Shown: positions 12,045-26,176 of the stretch, piece after piece
Numbering within the stretch: the stretch's first letter is position 1
Layout: every line of letters begins with the position of its first letter
Source of the DNA: Voacanga thouarsii
Taxonomy: Eukaryota; Streptophyta; Magnoliopsida; Gentianales; Apocynaceae
Reading direction: 5' to 3'
DNA: 64,000 nucleotides
Assembly: GCA_026120185.1 (NCBI GenBank)
Contig: JANUWF010001217.1
Span: 2,836,001 to 2,900,000 of the forward strand
The notes under the pieces: generated by a model
Seen by the model: the letters and a program-made list of their open reading frames with translations, nothing else
Databases searched by the model: none
What the model was told of the DNA's origin: nothing
Translations under genes and position numbers: made by a program

Positions 12045-15000
12045 CACTACGGGAAAACTGCTATTTAGAGGTGGAAAATTTTTGTCTCTAAACATTGGAA
12101 TTCGTCTCTAAATTGATGTTAGAGACAAAAAAAGATGTGTGGTCTCTAAAAGAAGCATCTCTAATTATAGACGAACCGAAAATTTGGTCTCTAAATTACA
12201 AAGATGAAAAAAATCGTCTCTAAATTATTATTATGTCTCTAATTTAATAGGTCAAATACCAAAGTTAACGCTTCACTAGAGATGCAATTTTCGTCTCTAA
12301 TCTGTCTCGAATTTAGAGACAAATATGAACATTGTGTCTCTAACATAGAGACAAACTTTTTATCATTATTTTGACTCGATTTTGAGACAAATTTTTTATA
12401 TCATCCAAAATAATTTTTAGTTTCTACTTAGAAACAAAAATTAATGACCAATTTATCCATCTCTAATTAGAGACAAACATAAAAAATTTTGTCTCTAACA
12501 TAAAGACAAATTTTTGTCACTCTTTTTTTACTCGATTTGGAGACAAATTTTTTAGATCAATCACAATAATCTTTTGTCTCCATTTAGAAACAAAAATTGG
12601 AAACTAATTTGTTCGTCACTATGTTGGAGACCATTTTTTCATCTCCATTCTGACTCTACTTTGATAGAATATAGAGACAAAAATTAGAAAAAAAAATGAG
12701 ATTCTATTTTAGAGATAAAAATAATAATATATTCACCACGTGAATGCTAAACAAAGAAAATGCATAATAGTATTAAACATTACGAAATATTTCCAACAAA
12801 ATATAGTAAAAAATAATATAATGTGCAACATTACAAAAAGTTAGAAACAAAATATAGTACCCAAAAGGTCTACAAAAAAAATACAGAGATTTTACTACAA
12901 TCTCGATTTACTCATTATCTTCATGTGTGTCATGACCATCATCTTTTTATATTTCCTCTTGGGACTTAATAGAAGTGACCATAAATTGCATAAAAAATAA
13001 CCTGAATCACTTAGTAGAAGTGACCATAAATTGCATAAAAAAATAACTTGAATCACTTAGTAATTCAAGAGCATATTGTGTTGGCAAAGACCAATGTCAT
13101 TGACATTTCATGCAACCTCAAAGCTAATGAATGTAATGAAGCTGTCCAAGATTCCTATTGCAACATTTATCATGCAAGTGATATTTTATTGAACTAATAG
13201 CATTAAGATCATTACTGACCAAAGATCACATCATCAACATATAAGTTGGATGACTCATGGGTGGCATAAATATAGGAGTAGTATCTAAAGAACGTTGGGG
13301 AAATTCCACACCAGATCGCTGCCATGAACACAACGCAAACAGGAAAAGTTCAACTTTGATATTAACCTTCTATATTCATAACATTTATTAGAAATAAATT
13401 AAACAATTATTATCCAGCACAACTTTACTCATTAAGAAACATTATCATATCATAATCATATCATTATGGCATCTTCAAGGCCAATTAAACCAGAAAGGAT
13501 AGAAGACATATTTCATGCACTTCCTTAATATAAATAAATGACTATAAGGAACTACATTATTGAACATTTTAACAATGTCTGTGAAATGAAGATGCTAAAT
13601 TTCCCAAAATTTTATTCCTCATAAGCCCAGTAATATTAAGGATACTTTCCTTCAAGACCACCAAAAGCCTCTTGCCCAGCGTCCAATAAGACCAAAATTT
13701 TATCTCTCATATGCATATCTATCTGCAAAAGTATAGAAGAAACTGCATTTTAATTGGGACCTTGAATTACAACTAATAGATGCATCTTCTAGCAGAATAA
13801 ACAACAAATTAGAAAGTAGCACCAAAAGGAAAAGAACCTTCCTAGGAATAAGTACAAGATATAGGTATCACTTCATTAGTTATGTGAATATCAAAGCCAG
13901 AGATCAGGAAGCTGCACACTGTATATGTCAATATTAATAAAGTATATGTCAATGTTAAACCTTGGTAGTCATCTCTTAACTACTGATCTCCTGTCATCCA
14001 TCTAGAATACATTCAACAAATGCAATTTGTTGTCAACAAAACAAACAAGCAATTTGTATCTGTAAATGCATAAAAGATAACAAATCAACAAAACAAGGAT
14101 ATTCTCTTCCATATTCTCATTCATTGCAAAGTAACTAATAAGTGTAGGCCGTCAAATTGGAAGAGATGCAAAAAGGTTGGACAAGGACATGAATAGACAA
14201 AGCAACTTAGAAAGGAGAATATACATATAGCAACAACTTAGGGGCTGCAAAACTTTCAACACCATTCACAGCACATTCAGGTGATAGGTTTACTTGGGGC
14301 ATGTACTACTACATAAAATAAGAAAGACTAAATTTTGAATGGCCTCCAAACTCGCAAGAAATAAACCAAGTTTTAGAATGTCCAATCAACAAAAGACATT
14401 GTAGCAAAAGAAAGACATTCATGCATCGACTCCGCTATTATAACTAAAATTTTCCTCTCCAACACTTTATTCAAAGAAACTCTTGCTAACCAATCTTTCA
14501 AAGTTCAACTTGAAATGATATCATAAAAGCCTATTCTCTTTCATGTCATCTACAAACTATCCATGAATGGTATCTTAAAGTATCTTAGCTTTAGTACACT
14601 CTAGAACCCCTAAATTAAAACAAATCTGAGTCTCTCTACTTTGACGAGAAAGTATCTTGGCACTACATTCTAATAACTGAACAGATAAATTGAGATTTCT
14701 AAAATCTCCATCTTTCAGGGATAAAGAATATACAAAATTGATGATAAAAATTCAATTAAGCATTCATAATTTCATGCTTCAACATAAACAGTCTGCATTG
14801 AGGACTGTGAAAAAGGTTGTTAGCTAATAGATATGGGACAACAATGGTTATTTAATAATGAAATAGTCTCTACTCCATATGGCATCAAGTCCTTCGAATA
14901 GTATCACGTAAAGGTGGGAAGCTTGTGATGAACAAAGAAGTTTAAGGTCAAGATGAAATGTTAGGTTCAGGACTGATTGATAATTGGTAATAGCCATCTA

Positions 15001-17773
15001 ACAACAAGTTCCAGGGCCTCTACAGATTTCAGATTGACGAAGAAGAGAATTCCACATTTCATATGGGATTACAAAATGAAATCTTGAATTTAGAAAGGAC
15101 ATAAAAATTTATAAGAATAAAACCCCAAAGGAATCTAGAATTTAGGAATTACTGAAGGTTCAAGACTTAAGAGTTGTTAGCTTAAACAAACTTTACTTTA
15201 GCATAATTTGATATATGCTTTACTTTAACATAATTTAACTATAATTGGCAAAAATATTAGCACATAATCAACAATATTAGCTAGATGCCCATCTTTACCA
15301 ATGCATGACATACATGAAGACATCCTTACTTCATTTAAGAAAAGGTCACAGCAACTAATGGTGGCAAAACATACTAAACACATTCAAGTAACACATACTC
15401 ATTTCAGATTACACTTAATTTAGACAAGAACAAATATGAGTAGCTACAACTAACACCATCAGAGAATCTAAAACTTGCATTAGAAGACCATCAAACCTTA
15501 TTTCTCTATTCAGTAATTCAAATACTTTCTTTCTTGCCACTTTTGGTTTCTCTTTGTTAACATTAAAATTAATCATTTTTAATTGACAAAGAAAATTTAT
15601 AATTGCATAGATGGAAGAAATGCTTGGACAACTACACTAGAAACAAGAGAAAGACAATTTTGATATTTTATTTTAGGGCTCAAGAACCACCTAAACCAGA
15701 CAAATATGTGTTTGAACCCATATTGGTTGCTTAAATATAGGCTGCTTAACTAATTCTAGAAATTGAGAAGTTACTTTAAGGTATTCTTGCCTGCTCTTTG
15801 ATTTAAAAGCATATGAAAAAAAAATGTTGATTTCGGAGCTACTTTACGAATATAGTTTTTGCCACTCAAAGCTTTTAACTGGTTCTCTTTGTTTCCTTTC
15901 AGTAGCTTTGGAAAAGCTAGAGTAAACAAGAATAGGCCCCAATGCATTGAACACTGGAAAAGAAAGAACTTCAACAACATACCCTATCGTTTGGAGTTGC
16001 TAAATGACCATAGTGGAGGATAGCACTGAGAAAAATAAAAATAAAAATAAAAATAAAAAGGGGGGAGGGGCCGGGAGGGGGGGAAGAGAGAGAGAGAACT
16101 CCAAATATCAGTAGATAATTTTGTGATACAATTAATGACATAAAAGAGATTTTGTTGGATTAACAACATAGTAATGAACAAAACCCTGCCCAAGCAAGAT
16201 TGTTGAGCATGAAACAAATAGCCTCCTTAGATTAAGATAATAGCATCATTACTAAAGTCAATTATTTCGGATTTTGCAAAGCTATCTCAATTTATAAATA
16301 CAAAATTAGACCACTTTTACAATATTTTTCTTTCACCTAAAAATCATCCACTACTTACCAGCTAATTTTATCAACTAATTTTACACATCCTTTAACATAA
16401 TTATAGAACTCGATAATCTTCGGGTAAGATTCATTCATAAAGTAGCATCTAATTGTTGCTTTACAAGAACAAAAATTCAAGTTCCAAATATCATCAAGTG
16501 GTAAACAGGTAGTGGTAGGGCCTAAATTAGTCATATATTTCCTAATTATTTGAGACCATTTTGTGATACATTTTGTGCAATAATTGGTCATATTCCTTCA
16601 TATTTGAGATTTTACCATTGGAAATGTATTTTGTGCATTATTTCATATTTTAGGAGTAAAATAAGGTAAAATTATCACAGAACAGAACAGAACTGGCGCC
16701 GGCTAAGAGGCTAGAGGCGGCGCCGACTACAGTTTGGAAGAGTTGGTGCGAAAATTAAGAAAAATCGACGAACGAATAGAGAAGCAAAACACAACCGGCA
16801 CCGGCCCTAGGCAGGACAGCGGCGCTAGCTGTGCACTGATACAGAGGCAGTACCTCGATTTTTGTGTGCATTTTTTGATAATTTACAGAGTTTTAGTATT
16901 TTCCTACTTCTATTTGGCCAAAAACCCTAGAAGGACAAATTTAGGACTTCTAAAGTCTATAAATAGAAGGACAAACACAAGTCATAGGGGAGAATTCATG
17001 GATCAAAACACAAATCACTCAAAATTAAGGAAGAATTTATCAAATCAATAAGGATTGTACAAGAGAGTCTACGAAGGAATAAGAAGAAAGCTTGTCTATG
17101 AGTGCTTTCTTTTAACTTTATTTTCTTTTCTTGAACAATAATGTATTAATTATTTTATTGTAATTTAATATTATTTTAAGTATTCATGATTTTTTAGAGT
17201 TACTTTGATCTTTTAATTAATTGATTATTATTCTTGGTATTTAATTACTTATACTAATTACGAGATTAATTTGTTATTTCTTTCTATTGACTTGTTTGGA
17301 AAGGGGGTTTGATGGTGGTCTCAATTCATTAATTTCATATTTATTGTCTATTAACTTGCTTCGTCGCAGTTCCGACTCTATTTGGAGACAAAATTAAGAT
17401 GGCTTTACTATCGTCCCTATTTTGTATCTATTTAGAGATTAAATAGAAACGTTTTAGTTCAAGATAAAAAATATTCATCTCTAATTTGTCTCTGATATTC
17501 GAGATGCATTGAGAGTTGTTGCTATTTTGACTCTATTTCAAGACAAAATTGAGATGGCATTACTTTCATCTCTATTTTGCATTTATTTAGAGACCAAATA
17601 GAAATGTTTTATTTAGAGATGAAAAATAGTTGTCTCTATTTTGTCGCAAATATCTCTTTTTAATTTTTTTAAAAATCAGTTCATATCTATTATGTCTCAA
17701 ATTAGTCTCAATTTAGAGGCAGAATAATTTCGTCTCAAAAGGGTCGTCTCTAAATCCCGATTTTACCGTGGTG
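12045..17773. mobile_element. CACTA-like DNA transposon, complete ends
   Basis: The left end reads CACTACGGGAAAACTGC. The right end, reverse-complemented, reads CACCACGGTAAAATCGG; 20 of the first 26 positions agree. Both subterminal regions (12,060-12,720 and 17,345-17,760) are packed with copies of a GTCTCTAAAT or TTTAGAGAC motif in both orientations, typical of CACTA subterminal repeats. The flanking trinucleotides TCC and TAC agree at two of three positions. The interior shows no transposase I can recognise, so it looks non-autonomous. It was inserted into a minisatellite that continues on both sides. Confidence 0.75.
12724..17340. other. Interior of CACTA-like element, no gene recognised
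   Basis: About 4.6 kb of AT-rich sequence with short unrelated open frames. A (AAAAAT)n-like tract followed by a G-run lies at 16,030-16,085. From about 16,680 the base composition changes: a GC-rich patch (GGCGCCGGC, GGCGGCGCCG) is followed by a TATAAATA box at about 16,958, which could be a promoter of an unrecognised insertion. No protein family was identified. Confidence 0.5.
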
Positions 17774-17985
17774 TACTAAACCCTAATTAATAATTAGTTA
17801 ACACTAAACTTAATTAACAATTAATTAATCCTGAACCTTAATTAGTAATTAATAAACCCTAAACCTTAATTAATAAATAGTTAACCCTAAACCTTAATCA
17901 ATAATTAATTAACCATAATTAATAATTAATAAATTAAAAATCCTAATTAATAATTAATAAACTTTAAACCCTAATTAAAGGGCTA
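17774..17985. repeat. Degenerate telomere-like minisatellite, right piece
   Basis: Eight to nine degenerate copies of an AAACCCTAATTAATAATTAA-type unit, the continuation of the repeat at 11,941-12,044 after the CACTA-like insertion. The AAACCCTAA core resembles the plant telomere unit, but the AT spacers show it is not a working telomere. Confidence 0.7.
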
Positions 17986-18707
17986 ATATCAAGCATAGGA
18001 AACATCATTTGTCTAGCAGTTTTGGGGGCAGGGATGGGGTGGAGTATGGTGGCATGACCTACAAACGATTAATCAACTGTAACAAGCAATAAACAAAAAG
18101 CAGGAGGATAGCCACATAAGGGGTTAACAGCCACTGCACCATTTGATTTAATAGTATACATCAATTACGAATCTCAATGTATGAGTTCTCCAAATATATT
18201 TTTTGTTCCACGCATCTCTATAATAGTATAATATTATTCGTCCCTAGAAAAAGAATCAATCTGTGTCCTTTGATGCCAGGCCGTCTTACTCTCATTATTA
18301 CTCAACCCACACCAGTATGTTACTACCAAACTATGATTGCAAACACAAAAGTAGCGTATTACTATACTCTTTCCCTTTTCTTTTTTCTTGTTAAGTATAG
18401 TTTTTTGTTATTACACAGATTAAAGAAGATATAAAATTTATAAAATTTTTAGGAGAAAAAATCAAATTATTATTTTATGAATTTACTAATAATCGATAGC
18501 AAAGTACTTAAAATACTTAATTTGTTGGTACACTTTATATGAAAAATAGTAAAATTAGTATGAAAAATTTAAAACTAATTAATGTTATAGTTAATAAAAA
18601 ATAAAAGTAAAATTAATAATAATAAATATCTTTTTGATTTTATTAAATACTAATTGATACATTAATGAGTATGTTGTTGATTGCCTTATTTATGTTGTTG
18701 ATTTTAG
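17986..18707. other. AT-rich spacer upstream of transposase remnant
   Basis: No gene recognised. It probably holds the left end or promoter side of the TNP2-bearing CACTA element, but I could not find a CACTA-type terminus here. Confidence 0.4.
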
Positions 18708-21700
18708 ATGGATGATCAAAATTGGATGTATAAGAAGTATGTCCCAAGTATCAAGAGTGTTACTATTAAATTTGAATGGGGAGTTAAAGAATTTTTTACA
18801 TTTGCTATTAAAATGTGATACTATCTAATATTAGATGTTCGTGTTCAAAATGTCAAAATAAGAAGTTTCAATCCTCACTCGAAGTCAAAATCATTTATAC
18901 AAATCTAGATTTGTTAGTAACTATTATCGGTGGATATGTCATAGTGAACCATATAACACAATATCAAGGCAACCTATCTCAAAACCAACAGATGCAACTA
19001 GTGAAAGAGGTTCAAGTAATCTATTTTGAGAGATGGTTCTAGATGCTGTAGGGTATGAGTTTGATAATTATAGGGTATCTTCAGATTTTATTGATGAACC
19101 CCCAAATATAGAAGCACAAAAGTTCTATGATATGTTGTGCATTGATGATATGCCGATATGGGAAGGGTGTGCAAGCCACTCGTAGCTTTCATTTGTATCT
19201 TGACTATTAATTATTAAGTTTGAAAATAACATATCTAAGAAATATTTCAACTAAGTGGTATAGCTCATGAAGGAGGTCATGCCGAATAGGAATAAAATTC
19301 CTGATGACTTCTATGAGATGAAAAATTAGTATCAGGCCTCAATTTACATGTTCATAAAATAGATGTATGCACGAATGGATACATACTTTATTGGAAAGAT
19401 GACATCACTCATGAAAATTGTAAGTTTTATATTCATCCTCAATGCACGCAAAAGAAGGATCGGAAGAGTTACAGATAAAATGAGATACCCCTTAATAAGA
19501 TGTACTATTTTCTAATAATATCTTGATTGCAGAAGTTATATGCGTCTAAAATGACTACTGTATATATGAGATGGCATGCAGATAGCATAACAAAGGATGG
19601 CTAGAAGAGTCATTTTGTGATAGCGAGGCTTCACAACATTTTGATAATAATCATCTTGAATTTACAAATGAAGTGCGGAATGTAATGCTTGGAATGTGCA
19701 CAGATGGATTTTCTCCATTTGAGGTGTCTAGAAAATAATATTCATGTTAACCAGTTATTTTCATTCTATATAATCTCTCACTGTAGATGTACATAAAAGA
19801 TTCGGTAATGTTCTTGACTATTATTATTCCAAGGCCAAAGAATTCTAAACATAAAGTTGATATTTATTTATAACCATTGATAAATGAACTAAGTTGTGGA
19901 CTGATGATGTCTCCAAGTATTACATATCTAAAAAACAAAATTTTCAATTGCGGGTGGTGCTCTTATGGACAATCAATAGCTTTTCAGTTTATGGAATGCC
20001 TAGTAGTGGAGCACCGCAGGTAGATTAGCATGTTCATATTGCATAGAGCGTACGAAGTCTTTTATCTACAATTTGAAGGGTAAAACTTCTTAGTTCAATT
20101 GTCAGCGCTAGTTTTTGCCACCGGATCATCCATTTAGGAGGGGACACAAAGGTCAATCAAAAGGGACAAAGGACATGAAACTTTACCTTTTATGACCCGT
20201 CCAACAAAAGACCAAGTGTAGGCTAAGGTGTGCTATTTTTCAAAAACTGTAAATTCAAAATATGAACTTGAGAGGAACGATGGTAGAGGTCTGAATCACA
20301 ACTAGGTGAAAAAAAAAAACATTTTTTTTGACTTGCCTTATTGGTGCACTCTATTAGTGTAACATAATATAGATATTATGCATAATGAAAAGAATGTATT
20401 TGATAATATTTTCAACTCTATTATGGATATGAATAGAAAAACAAAAGACAATTTAAAGGTTTAATGTGATGTTGAGACGTATTGGTATAGGCCTGAACTA
20501 CGAGTTTGTCAAGCAGACAAAGGAAAGATATTCGTACCTAAAGCATGCTATTCATTGAATGAAAAGGCAAGTGTTGCTTGAGTGGGTGAAGGAATTGAAA
20601 CTTCTAGATAGATATACTTCAAACTTATCAAGATATATTAATTTAAAAAAGGTAATAATGTCTGGCATGAAAAGTCATGACTGTTATATGTTCATGGAAT
20701 GATTACTTCCAATTACTTTTAGAAAATTTCTTCTATTTAATGTATGGAACATGTTGATTGAATTAAGTCTTTTTTTATAGAGATCTATGCTCAACTAAAT
20801 TGTCATGACACATATAAAGAAATTGGAGTCTGAAATTCCAATGTTCGACTCGAGTTTTTTCAATGTAATAGAGTACCTAATGGTTCACTTTCCTTATGAA
20901 GGAATTGAAACTTCCAATTAGATATGCTTCAAACTTATCAAGATATATTGATTTGAAAAGGTTAAAGATGTCTAACATGAAAAGTCATGATTATTATGTG
21001 TTCATAGAAAGATTACTTCCAATTACTCTTAGGGAATTTCTTCCATTTAATGTATGGAACATGTTGATTGAATTGAGTATTTTTTATAGAGATCTATGCT
21101 CAACTAAATTGCCATGACACATATAAAGAAATTGGAGTATGAAATTCCAGTGTTCGACTCGGGTTTCTACGATGTAATGGAGAACCAAATAGTTCACTTG
21201 CCTTATGAAGCTTGGGTTTATAGTCTAACCCAATATAGATTGATGTGTCCCCTTGAAAGGTAGACATTCACTAACAATTTATTGGCATTATAATACGTTA
21301 TAATGATGACAAATTAAAAGTTTGCATTAAATTACCTTGTTTCAAATTACAAGTTCTCACGTAGTTTAAAAGTCAAGGTGAAAAATAAGGCAATGGTGGA
21401 AGGATCAATTTATAATGCTTATCTAGTTGAAGAAGTATCAACATTCTTTTCCTACTACTTTAAGCCACATGTTCAAACAAAACATATACATGTGGCTTGT
21501 AATAAAAAGGTTTCCATTGAGCACATGCTGGAATAACCTTTGTTGTCAATTTGCAATGTTCTAGGAAAGATACTGGGGAAGAATCAATTGATTCCCGACA
21601 TATGAGGAATTGAAAATTGCTACAAACTATATTTTACTCAACTGTGAAGAGATGAAACTATATAAGGAATTTCTCTACTAATTTACGATCCCAACACCCA

Positions 21701-22330
21701 GGTATCACAGAGTTGGAAGTCAAGAGAATGATAGAGAATGAATTTATTGGATGGTTCAAAGATTATGTAAGTTCTCTAAATATTATTAGTCAGTGTATGT
21801 TCATGTAAGTTCACTTATGTAAATTACCTCACATACAAACTTAGAAAATGCAAATTTCTTGTAGGTGTATGATTCAATCAAGGGGATGACAAACAAATGT
21901 TTGCAAAACCTTTTATGGCAATTATCGAAACAAGTGAAATCATGTCAATGAAATTTAATTAATAGTTATAGATTTTACACAAGTGAACACGCTGCGATAG
22001 CAAAAGTGTCAACTATAGAGTTTGCGTTAAATATGGCGTGAATAAGCATGGTTGTGTTAATTATTACAGGATGTTACAGGAGATTATTAAAGTACAATTT
22101 CCTAGTCATCTGATACAAAAGGCTGTGCTTTTTAAGTGTGATTGGTTTAACCCTACACCAAATCAGAACATAAGAGTACACCCTCAATATAAGTTGATAG
22201 ATGTTAACCATAAGAGAAGATATCCTATATATGATCCTTTTGTATTAACCTAGTAAGCACATCAAGTATACTTTGCTACATATCCAGGAACTAAAAAACC
22301 CAAAGTTTAACTGGATGGCAATCTGTAAAA
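18708..22330 (+). pseudogene. CACTA (En/Spm) TNP2-type transposase remnant
   Basis: Remains of the transposase that cuts CACTA elements at their ends. In order: the N-terminal transposase-associated domain (MDDQNWMYKKY at 18,708, then CSCSKCQNKKF after a frameshift); a spacer with AQKFYDMLCIDDMPIWEGC (about 19,110-19,180); the Transposase_21-like core (MLGMCTDGFSPFEVS at about 19,690 and KKQNFQLRVVLLWTINSF near 19,930); a DUF4218 domain (KSHDYYVFIERLLPITLRE at about 20,970); and a DUF4216 domain (LFKCDWFNPTPNQ and HKRRYPIYDPFVLT, 22,038-22,253). Many stops and frame changes break it. A 310-bp block in DUF4218 is tandemly duplicated. Domain names are family knowledge; the motifs are seen. Confidence 0.82.
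20588..21207 (+). repeat. 310-bp tandem duplication in DUF4218 region
   Basis: Copies 20,588-20,897 and 20,898-21,207 both begin GAAGGAATTGAAACTTC. They share the KSHD and DLCSTKL coding stretch with scattered substitutions, so the duplication predates much of the decay. The second copy keeps a 73-codon open frame and the first does not. Confidence 0.8.
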
Positions 22331-25159
22331 CATAAGCACGACTTGTGATTGATGCATCTAATAATAAATATCTTTCTCGTTGATACATTCAAAGTCATTT
22401 ATAGACGTGACAGGTAAGAGTAGTCATTCGCAATCAAAAGAATTCTTTTCTTTTTAGATGTAAAATTCTCTGCATTCTATATGGATCTGACCAAGAAAGA
22501 ACTGGAGCAAACCTCTCTTTCTTGTCCTTTCTACTCCTCTGTTTATTATTTTCTTTTCCAAAATAGGAAGGAGAGCTTATTTATATGGAAAAGAAATCAC
22601 AATTGTCTATCCAAGATGCGTGCATTGTAAATCTAGTTTATATATTTTCTGAAAAATGTAAACATTCCAGATTCTATCTCCTTTATTTTGATCTCATTCA
22701 TCTCAACTATATCATAGGAATCTTACCCAGAAAGGGTCCTATCCACACAACATGATTACCAACCCATTGCAAAATTTCATTATTGCGTTCCTGTCATTCA
22801 TGTTTGATTCTTCACTCCTACAACTCTTATCAAAGTAACGACATTGGCATTAAAATATGATTTAGTTTCTTTGCACCCCCATCTATCAAACAGTTTGATC
22901 AAGAATCCATATAGATACAAGGATTTAGTCTATGCTTGTGCAAACTAGAGAACTATAAGGATGTAAACGACAACTACTTTGTAAGAAACATGAATAATCT
23001 TAATCACTTCATATCTTTAACTCCCAGATACTCCTAAGTACTGACATTTGATTAGAATTCTACTAAAAAGACTGGGGAGCTATAAGTAATGTAGGTGTAC
23101 ATAAAACAGACCAAACTAAAGCATTTTCTTAAAAGGTGTCTCAGTGCTTGTGCAGGAACCAATTCTCATGGTACCAACTAAAACTTTGATCTGAAAGCGC
23201 AAAATTTTCTACACAATAACACATTTTAAGGATTTTAATCATTGATAACTTCATTTAAAGGAATGATTGCTTTTCATTTCTTTATTGGGGTTATTGGATG
23301 ATCATCCCGTAATAATTCCTCATCCTCTAGATCAAGGTGTAAAATTTCCCCTTTTGGTGGACTAGTCAAGTAAGAAAGATCACAACATTGCTACTATAAG
23401 GAACAAGATATCAACTACCATTCCCTTTATTTATTTATTTATTTATTATTATTATTGTTGTTGTTGTTGTTGTTGTGGTTGTTGTTGTTGTGTGGGGGTG
23501 GGTGGTTTAGGGGTTTGGGAGAAAGAGAGGAGGCAGTTTGACAGTGTCAGGAGCATACTTGTATACATTGAGATCAAGCAGGTCCAGTGGTATTCTTAGA
23601 TCTGGTTCAACATAGAGTTGATGTTTGTGCAATTTCTCCAAAGAAGTGATTGTATATATTTTGTAAACTTGCAAATGCCATGTTGAGGCTTGAAAGATAC
23701 TAATTTGAATAAAATTGAAATATTCAGAAAGGCAACATAAAAGATATTAATTTGCATGAGAGGTGTGAACTTCAATATTTTTCAAGTTTCCCTTTTTAAA
23801 ATTAAGTTTAATTTCTTCAGTTTTCTCCTGATTTCCCAATTTTCCTGGGTACAACTGTTCCAATTCCTAATTATGAATTATCTATGATCCATTGGCCATA
23901 GATCATTGAAGACCATCCTTTTGTCCTTCACGAATTATATATGTTGTTTTGAACTTTGACAACCTCCAATTCCTACTTTATTATCTAAGGCATCAAGAAT
24001 GCTAGTAGAAGTGCAAGATGGAGTACTTGGTAATAAAAAATACAGAAGTAACAAAATTGCTTACCTATCCTTGTCTCTTCTTAAAGACATAAGCTTTAGC
24101 TGCGCTATCTGATCTGGTAGTTTATTCCGAAATCTTCAAGATTTACAAACATTTCAATACTAGAAAAAGAAAAGAACCCTAAAAAGGGGTTGGGGGGGGG
24201 TGGAAGAGCAATCTCTGCAATTTGATTTGCAACATACCAAAACACTACTATCGACTCACTAGTGTACTGAGAGAGAAAAGTTTTTTTTTTTTTTCAGAAA
24301 CAAATATGCCAAACATTGAGAAACAATTAGCAATATTAATAAAGGGAGAACATCAAGGGGTACAAACAAATGGCAAGTCACCAAGAGAAAAGTAAGCATT
24401 AGTAGGAACATGTAGAATGCTGGAATTGCTCTTTCTTTTTCCTTTTTTCCTAAGTATTATAGGTAAAATGCTGTAATTTTTTCTGCATATTACCTCCATT
24501 TTTGTTTAAGGTTGGAGTCCTACAATGAGGGTAGGCAACTCAAATGAGATGTTTGCATTAAATTTAGCTCAACTTTTTAATTTGGATTCTATAATAGTTA
24601 GCTTTCTTATCATTGTCCATTTATTACTTCTTTATGGATAAATTAGGATTGTAACAAAAACCCAAACTAATTATATTACACAAAGCTAGTAAAAGGTTAT
24701 GCACTTACAAAGTTATGGTCCCAAAAAGCCCAAACATCCTATGTCAGTCAAAAAATGTGATTATGAAGCAGCTTAGCGCAGCTACGCAAAGGCAAATCCT
24801 TTATATAAGTTGTGATAGAAAGCGCATTGTACCTCCAACTAATAATAAATTTCTAGAAAATACATCATAATTTAATCCTAGGACTAACTTAACATACTAA
24901 CCAGAACTTATGTCTAATAATCCAAATTCTTGAGAAGAAATTACCAGCAGAGTATTAACTCTAAGTGTGTTACAGCATTACAGGTATGCAAGCAATCACT
25001 ATTATTAGATCAAGGACAAATCTAAACTTTTGTTTCAACATACTTACTTTAACTTGCAAAGAAACATTGTAGGCTTTTTCAACCGGTTTTCAATCTTCTC
25101 TCCACTTAATAAGGGAGCAGTCCTCTTATCACCCATATGTGATCCAATAATTGATCTAA
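22331..25159. other. Non-coding, with a TTA/TTG microsatellite
   Basis: No gene recognised. A (TTTA)n(TTA)n(TTG)n tract lies at about 23,424-23,490, followed by a G-rich patch. The region probably belongs to a nested element ending at 26,176, but no matching left terminus was found. Confidence 0.5.
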
Positions 25160-25760
25160 TAGAGTCAAACCAACAACAAATTGCAAATGATACTGTATTG
25201 ATGAAAATCTTCTGAAGGGAAAAATCGCATAGAAGTTAAGAAAGGGAAAAATTGAAAATCATACCTAGATAAGAAAGGGGGAAAAATTTGCACCTTTGTT
25301 GTGCTCCGACTCCAGGATCGGCACCTTTAGATCTTCTAAACCGACAGCGACAAGAAATTGCAACTCAGAGGTTCGAAAGAGACAGAGAACAAGGATCGAT
25401 GGGCTTGATGGGAAAAAATCCATTGAAATTAGAAATAGGAACAACTTCCGTAGCATAACATACTTAAAGAACATAACAAAAATATTAACAATGCCCTCAA
25501 AATCCTTCGATCAGAAAGGTAGCAATTAAGAAAATATTAAATGCCAAAAGAAAATGGAGCCAAACTAACAACAAATCACAAAAGACACTGTATTGATGGA
25601 AATCTTCTGAAGGGAAAAATCACACAGCAGCGAAGAAAGGGAAAAAAATTGCACCTTTGTTGTGATCCGACACCTCAAATCTTCTAGATTGATAGTACAA
25701 GAAATTGCAATTTAAAAGTTCGAGAGAGACATAGAGCAGGGATCAATTAGATGGACAAGA
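25160..25760. repeat. Imperfect duplication of a leader-like segment
   Basis: About 25,180-25,410 recurs at about 25,575-25,750: both contain ATCTTCTGAAGGGAAAAATC, then TGCACCTTTGTTGTG, then GACAAGAAATTGCAA or a close variant. On the minus strand it resembles a 5' leader with a pyrimidine-rich start, but no downstream coding exon was recognised. Confidence 0.5.
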
Positions 25761-25794
25761 AAATGGGTAAAGTGAAAAGGAGGGGTTAATTTTT

Positions 25795-26176
25795 TTTTTC
25801 GTCCCCTACAAAGGGAAGGGATGGGATTTTGGACTTAGCATTATTTTTTTTTAGTCAAGGCGCCTTATTTTTCTAGGCAAATTTCTTTTTCTTTTTTTTT
25901 AAAATTTGAACAGCTATTGTGACAATTTAATCATGCCAAAATAGATAATAGAACATCAAAGAACAAAAAGTATCCCAACACACTTCAGAAAATGTCATAA
26001 TATGATTCTAAAAGGACATTGAATTTTACATTGTTGGTAAAGTTAACAAAACGACATAGTTTTGCTTATATCTATTATGACGTTTTCAGCTAAATGTCAC
26101 AAAATTATATTTCTAATTACATCTTTAAAAAAATGTTGTAATAAATATGTCATAATAAGCCTAATTTCTAGTAGTG
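25795..26176. mobile_element. Right terminus of another CACTA-like element
   Basis: Ends at 26,176 in TTTCTAGTAGTG, the reverse complement of CACTACTAGAAA. Subterminal motifs with TATGTCATAATA and ATGACGTTTTC precede it. It abuts coding sequence of the CACTA fragment at 26,177 directly, so it probably marks a nested insertion into that gene region. Confidence 0.55.
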
